DNA of 64,000 nucleotides. It comes from Heterodera schachtii. Taxonomy: Eukaryota; Nematoda; Chromadorea; Rhabditida; Heteroderidae. A program made the position numbers and the translations under genes. Location of the stretch: assembly GCA_023374025.1 (NCBI GenBank), contig SIJG01000177.1, forward strand, positions 109,446 to 173,445, written 5' to 3'. The notes beneath the pieces were generated by a model that saw nothing but the letters and a program-made list of their open reading frames with translations, was not told the origin of the DNA and made no database searches. This document shows positions 59,201 through 64,000 of the stretch, piece by piece; the stretch's first letter is position 1, and every line of letters starts with the position of its first letter.

Positions 59201-62010
59201 ATAACTTTATGTGGAATATGAAACAATGAAAAAAGCAATTTTCGTTAATACATTCGTAATATTTAAAGTTTATAAAGAAATGCACAGTATGAAATCAGCA
59301 AGAAATTTATAAAAATTAGCTAATAAATTATTTTTAAGGTTCTTGTTATCAAATTTTTTAAAATATAATATTTTCGCCCTATCCTAAATGTTGAAACTAA
59401 AACTTAGTAAGAAATTAATTTTGCTATAATTTAATTTTCAAAGATTCTAAAAATTGTTAATGTAAGCAAATAATATATCTTATAAAATTGATAACAGTAA
59501 ATTGAGCATAAGACTAAAAAATTTAACTTTTTCAACATATCTGTGAACATTAAATATCAAAAAAAATATTTAATTTTTATATTAAAATGATTCAAAAAAT
59601 GAAAGTTAATCACAATTTTTAACCAAAAAAAGAGAAAAACACATTACTTAAATAATAAAAATTATATTTGATATAGGTATTTAAAATAAGTTATAATCAT
59701 GAATACCATTTGATTTAACAATTAGAATATAAAGAAAAATAAGTGGTTTTATAGAACATTAAAAATCATTTATAAAAGTAAAAATAAATAATTGTGAAAT
59801 TTTTTATAATTATAAGAAACGAAAATGAAATTAAACTAAAGTTTAACATTAAATTTGCTTATTCACTTCAAATGTAAAATTAAAGAAATAAGTTAGTAGT
59901 TATGCCTGAAAAAAATTGCACCATAAAATAAAAAATAAATCAAAAATGAATCATCTTAATCAAATATATGATAAAAGAAGCCACCCAATGAATAATAATA
60001 TATATAAAATCAAAAATTTTCATTTTAACACTTCGAACTTTTTGGTTTCTTCTCTAAAGAGTAAATATTAATATTTTTTTTATTCAACACATTATAATTG
60101 ATTTTTATTTCTAAAATAATCATCACACTTAAAATTAATACTACGAATTTACCATTTTCATCATGCACTCATAAAAACCAAGCATGCGAATAGCATCCCC
60201 AGAGAACAAGAAAAAGTTTAAATATAAAATAAATAGAAAACAGAGCTTCTGATAACATAATAAAATATTTGTAATTGACAACTAAAACGAATACAATTTT
60301 TAACATCAATTAATTCCCAATTTTTTTAAATATTTTTCTTTATATATTCCACAATCATGTCGTTGAAGAAGATAATTTAAAATTGTTATAGTTCTTATAA
60401 AAGAAAAAATATTGTTTATCAGTTTTAAATAAATAATCTTATGTTTTTCTAATAATTGTAAAAAACTTTAAGTAATTATCGTTAATATAAAAAATTATAT
60501 TATTTTGATAAAAAATATAAATTGAAAATAACTTAAATAAATAAATTTACTTAAAAAAGTGAAAAACCCCAAAAATAATATAAATAAAAAGAATAGAAAT
60601 TTCATTTGTTACGTTTATATATTTTGTTGAAAATCCTCATCTTCCATCAATTTAAGAAAACAAATGGATGGATTGGCAAGGCAATGATTTTTTAATTAAC
60701 AAAAAAAATTAATAATTCACATAAAAACTAAACTTAATAAAATTTAAATAAAAAGGATTATTAATTACAACGGCAAATAAAAAAATCTTAATACTTTTTT
60801 TAAAAAATCAAATAAATCTTTAAATTTTAAACCAATCAATTACATTTCTAAAGATTTTTTAATTGTTAGAACAAAAATTAAAAGCAAATTTTTAATGGCC
60901 TTATCATCAATGAATTGTTTATAGAAAATTTGAAAATAAACTTCATAATAATTAATATTTTACAAATAGAAAAAAAAAGTTTAAAAATTAAGATAACTAT
61001 GGTTTCACTAAATAAATTGTTAGAAAATTTATTATTCAATTAAAATAAAGAAAATGGCATTAAGCGATTATTAATCTTATGAAAAAATATGAACGAAATA
61101 ATTACGGAATTTCTTTGTAAATATATCCTAATAAATTAAATTCGAAAACATAAATGAGAATAAAACGAATACAAAAAAACAGTAAACTTCATTTATGACC
61201 ATTTCCTAATTTCTGCTTAAATAATATCATTAATTAAAACATTTAAAGCCTTCTTTAATTTTATTATGTTTTAATGCCAAAAATATTTTTCTAAAGATAT
61301 AAACAACAAATATTATGAATAATATGTTAATTATTGAACATGGATTCTAATCTTTTTATTAGTATTTATGAAAAATAAATAATTGGTTAAATTGACAATT
61401 GACCACCTGATAGAAAAAAAAAATTAGTGAATTTAATTACAACAAATGAATAATGTATACATGTCTTTTTTATTTATTTAATCCTATTAAATTTATTTTT
61501 AGAAAGACAAAAAATTAATGCCGAAAATATTAAAAATATAAGAATTCTATTTATAAATTTGACCATTAATCTTTCACAAGAAAGAAAAAACAGATTTAGA
61601 TGTTCATTTTACATTTTTAATTATATTTGACTCAATAAAACTTAAAACCAAATAAAATGAGACAAAATTTTAAATTGCTTGAAAAAATAAATGATTAATG
61701 ACAATTGCAATAATTTATTAAAATAATAACAGATTAAAAAGATGAAAAATTTAAAAATTCAATACTCAGCGTAAATAGAAAAACATACTAAAATTTCACA
61801 GAAATTATTAAGTAAAACTTATATCAGACAAAAAATAAGAATTATAAATTTAAAAGAAAAAATTATCTCTTCAATAAAAAAATTAAATGAATTATATAAT
61901 AATCAAATATACAAAAATTCTAATAATTATAAAGTAGAGCAAATATAATTTAATTTCTGTGAGCATTTTTCGAAAAGGAAATATAAAAATTCGTTTTTTT
62001 CGAGGATATT
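56281..62010. other. 5.7-kb AT-rich desert, no gene seen
   Basis: This is uniform low-complexity AT DNA. There are no reading frames with protein-like composition, no structured RNA and no repeats that can be supported by eye. Confidence 0.6.
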
Positions 62011-62011
62011 A

Positions 62012-62165
62012 ATTAGAGACCGGAATTTTAAAATGGCCGGGACCGGGACTTAGAAAATGAACCGGGACGGGAGCCCGAGACCGGACTCCCGTTTTTCCGG
62101 AACTCCCGGTCCCGGTCCCAGTTTTTGGGCCGGATCCCGCCGGGACCGGGACTTTTTCAAAATTT
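62012..62165. repeat. CCGGGACC-rich transposon end
   Basis: The sequence starts TAGAGACCGG and contains repeated GGCCGGGACCGGGAC, CCCGGTCCCGGTCCC and related words. The TAGAG start and the CCGGGACC content match the hAT MITE at 37860-38050. It adjoins a BED-finger transposase fragment, which may make it one end of the autonomous relative. No target duplication could be paired. Confidence 0.5.
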
Positions 62166-62229
62166 GTGCAACTTGATAATAATATTTTAAAAAATTGCGT
62201 CACATCTATAATGTTTAAACATATTTACA

Positions 62230-62502
62230 AATTTGTGCCGATTAAATTTTCGATTGACAGCTGTTGCTTCTCAGCTTATTTTTTGGATTCTTTTTTTTTT
62301 GTTTTTTCCAGTTCTTCGAAAATTTTGACATATTCCGAATGGATTGTTGAAAAAAGATGCATTTTGAGTGACTTGGTGCTGAAGTCAGACAGCCTAAATT
62401 CATACTTGGGCCTTCAATTTTCTTTACATTCTCGGCACTCCGCCATTTTGTCATCCTTTGATTTTTCAAATAGATTTATTTTCCAGATTGATGTATTCAT
62501 TC
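62230..62502 (-). pseudogene. BED zinc finger of a hAT-type transposase, broken
   Basis: On the minus strand, after a TTTTTTAG acceptor at 62503-62504, the frame reads SIWKINLFEKSKDDKMAEC and CRECKEN. It then meets a TGA at 62414-62416 and continues in frame with FSTKSLKMHLFSTIHSEY to a stop at 62276-62278. The C-x2-C and H-x5-H pairs with the leading aromatic segment are the BED finger that begins many hAT transposases. The catalytic part is not found downstream (below 62230), where the CCGGGACC-rich end lies. The longer plus-strand frame of 153 codons is the antisense shadow. Confidence 0.65.
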
Positions 62503-63244
62503 CTAAAAAACGTTTTAAGGGATTTAAAAATAAAAAAAAGGAATGGCATGTATGTATTAAAATCAAAATCAATTTGAATTGGTTTTTAGACTTTGAAATA
62601 AACACCTTTCATCAAAAAAAAAGATAAGGACGGGATCATGGGAGCAAAAAAGGTGGCTTAACTAGAAAAATGGAAAACAATTATTAAAACATAAATATTA
62701 CCATATAAAATCAAATCTATGCCGAGTAGAATCGTAACAAAGAAAAATTTTTTAGTAATTGGCTCATCAACAAAAAAAATTATGGCCAAAAGAATTTTTT
62801 ATTAAAAAAATTATAGTATATGACAAGAAAAATTAAAATGTTCCATTTTTGGCCATTTTAAAATTTTTATATATTGTTATTTTTAAAATTAAAAATATTA
62901 AAGAGTTCAAAAAATTATTAAATTAATATAAAAAAAAGTTATTGGAAAAAATATTTGTGAATAATGAAATGTCAGATATTTATTAAATCAACTAAAATAT
63001 TAATTTCAAATATATGAAAATATAATTCATGCTTAAAATAAATAATTAACGAAAATTGCTAATAAACAAAAATTCCACACAACGCATGTTTTTTATTTAG
63101 TATAAAAAAGTTTTATTTTAAATATTCTTCTTAATTAATGAAAAATCTGAGGAATTATGCAATAATAATATGATTATGCATGGAAGTAATTTTAAAATAA
63201 TATTATTGTTATCAAAGTTTAATTTCAAATTTCAAATTATATTA
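62503..63244. other. AT-rich stretch, nothing firm
   Basis: This may include an upstream intron of the BED-finger gene near 62503-62630. Beyond that it is AT-rich without features. Confidence 0.5.
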
Positions 63245-63667
63245 GTGAAGGTGCTGCTGTCCAACCCAAATTGATGGTCGAGAGAAACGAGGAAAAGGGG
63301 AAATGGAAATGGGGGAAAGGATGAAAGAGCCAAAGACCCGGGCCCTGGGTGGTTGGCCTCCCCAAAATCAGTCCCATGAATGCGCATTCGATAGGTGACT
63401 CAATGAGTGGAGGAAAAGACAAGAGGGAGCAGTACTTTATTGGCCATAAGATAAATACATATTTAAAAGATAAAACGCCAAAAAGGAAAAGGCTTAATCT
63501 CTCTCTGTCATTCGACGGATCATCCCAACTGCTGGCTCGCCGAACTGACTCTCCGATCAACTGCCGCTCTCGGGAAAAAGGGATAAAACAGCCAGGGAAA
63601 AGGGGGGCGGAACATAGCATCATAATAGGGAAAGATCAAAGACCAAAAATGTCTTCTGCGCCTCACA
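63245..63667 (-). repeat. Probable 3' LTR of a minus-strand retrotransposon
   Basis: Read on the minus strand, it starts TGTGAGGCGC and ends AGCACCTTCA, about 423 bp with TG...CA ends. It contains AATAAAG near 63438-63444, a likely polyadenylation signal. A purine-rich AAGGAGGGACG lies just before its start, where a polypurine tract is expected. GC is much higher than the surroundings. No second LTR is in the window, so the call rests on layout. Confidence 0.5.
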
Positions 63668-63699
63668 CGTCCCTCCTTGTTCAAGTTTGTCCCCAAACT

Positions 63700-64000
63700 T
63701 CAATTGAATGACTGTGCCGGTGGAAAGGTACAACGAGTAGACACATGGCCAATTCTTTTGCAGCGCCAACACTGGAGTTCGGGACGAGACGGAGCGAAAG
63801 TGCGCCTGAACCTGAGAAGGGGTTGGTGGATTTGGCAATTGTCTCTGTTGCATGGGTGGGAAATTCGATGGATTTTGGACGACAACTCGCTGGTATTGTG
63901 AACTGTTCGAAGAGAAAGCAGGCCAAGACGATGTGGATGGAGCAGTAGCAGCATTTGTAGACCAATCAGCATAGAAGCGATAGTTTTGGACAGACTCACC
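63700..64000 (-). pseudogene. Retrotransposon Gag C-terminus with CCHC zinc knuckle (partial)
   Basis: The minus-strand frame is open to the window edge. It contains CWRCKRIGHVSTRC at 63730-63771, an exact C-x2-C-x4-H-x4-C nucleic-acid-binding knuckle of retroelement Gag. Upstream, a different frame (about 63998-63805) is Ser/Pro/Gln-rich (STSSWPAFSSN, PPMQQRQLPNPP), as a Gag linker would be. A one-base frameshift near 63800 seems to separate linker and knuckle. The knuckle frame ends soon after and only about 40 bp precede the probable 3' LTR, so no pol gene is present between them. Gypsy or BEL type cannot be decided. Confidence 0.65.

Noticed and set aside
62166..62627. 153-codon plus-strand frame
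   Set aside because: It is the antisense of the BED zinc-finger fragment, whose minus-strand translation has recognisable motifs. The plus-strand product is Phe/Ser/Lys-rich without any.
63237..63623. 128-codon minus-strand frame
   Set aside because: It lies within the probable 3' LTR and has no motif. Opposite-strand and overlapping frames are equally open.

Overview
This 64-kb window is very AT-rich nuclear DNA from a eukaryote and contains no gene I would call intact. Four things suggest a nematode, perhaps a root-knot nematode (Meloidogyne-like): very short GT-AG introns of about 39-56 bp, very low GC, degenerate Ty3/gypsy-type and hAT-type elements, and one exon-like fragment whose form recalls plant-parasitic nematode proteins. 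The species assignment is inference. Almost every patch of raised GC is a mobile element or a piece of one, lying in low-complexity AT background.

Layout. 1-3.8 kb: AT-rich DNA with three small dispersed repeats, then a 1,082-bp near-perfect palindrome with TA-flanked ends and an IR/DR layout (Tc1/mariner type). 3.8-6.0 kb: a full hAT transposon with an exact 8-bp target duplication and a five-exon transposase broken by one frameshift and one stop. 6.2-6.8 and 8.3-9.1 kb: two foldback elements whose inverted arms are built from 15-bp and 14-bp tandem repeats. A possible small two-exon gene lies between them. 9.1-20.1 kb: featureless AT-rich DNA. 20.1-29.3 kb: a recent 4.61-kb tandem duplication, each unit holding an older internal repeat. 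29.3-34.3 kb: a 1.32-kb tandem duplication, a third partial copy, a 301-bp inverted-repeat element and a small hAT MITE. 34.3-37.05 kb: a mosaic of old fragments (coding exon remnant, hAT end and C-terminus, tRNA-derived pieces). 37.86-38.05 kb: a 191-bp hAT MITE with an exact 8-bp duplication. 39.8-43.4 kb: a decayed LTR retrotransposon with 5' LTR, gag, protease, RT, RNase H and a truncated integrase. 44.0-44.7 kb: a third foldback element with repeat-built arms and an exact 8-bp duplication. 45.86-56.28 kb: about 10.4 kb of AT-rich DNA bounded by a 148-bp inverted repeat that looks perfect. 62.0-62.6 kb: a BED-finger transposase fragment next to CCGGGACC-rich sequence. 63.2-64.0 kb: on the minus strand, a Gag zinc knuckle running almost directly into a probable 3' LTR, cut by the window edge.

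How the parts relate. No host pathway can be read here. The recurring theme is DNA transposition with 8-bp target duplications (hAT-like), including two and probably three non-autonomous foldback elements whose arms are short tandem arrays facing each other. Later segmental duplication amplified parts of the region. The most unusual features are the repeat-armed foldback elements, the homogenised IR/DR palindrome, and the 10.4-kb segment between identical inverted repeats. All boundaries were read by eye.
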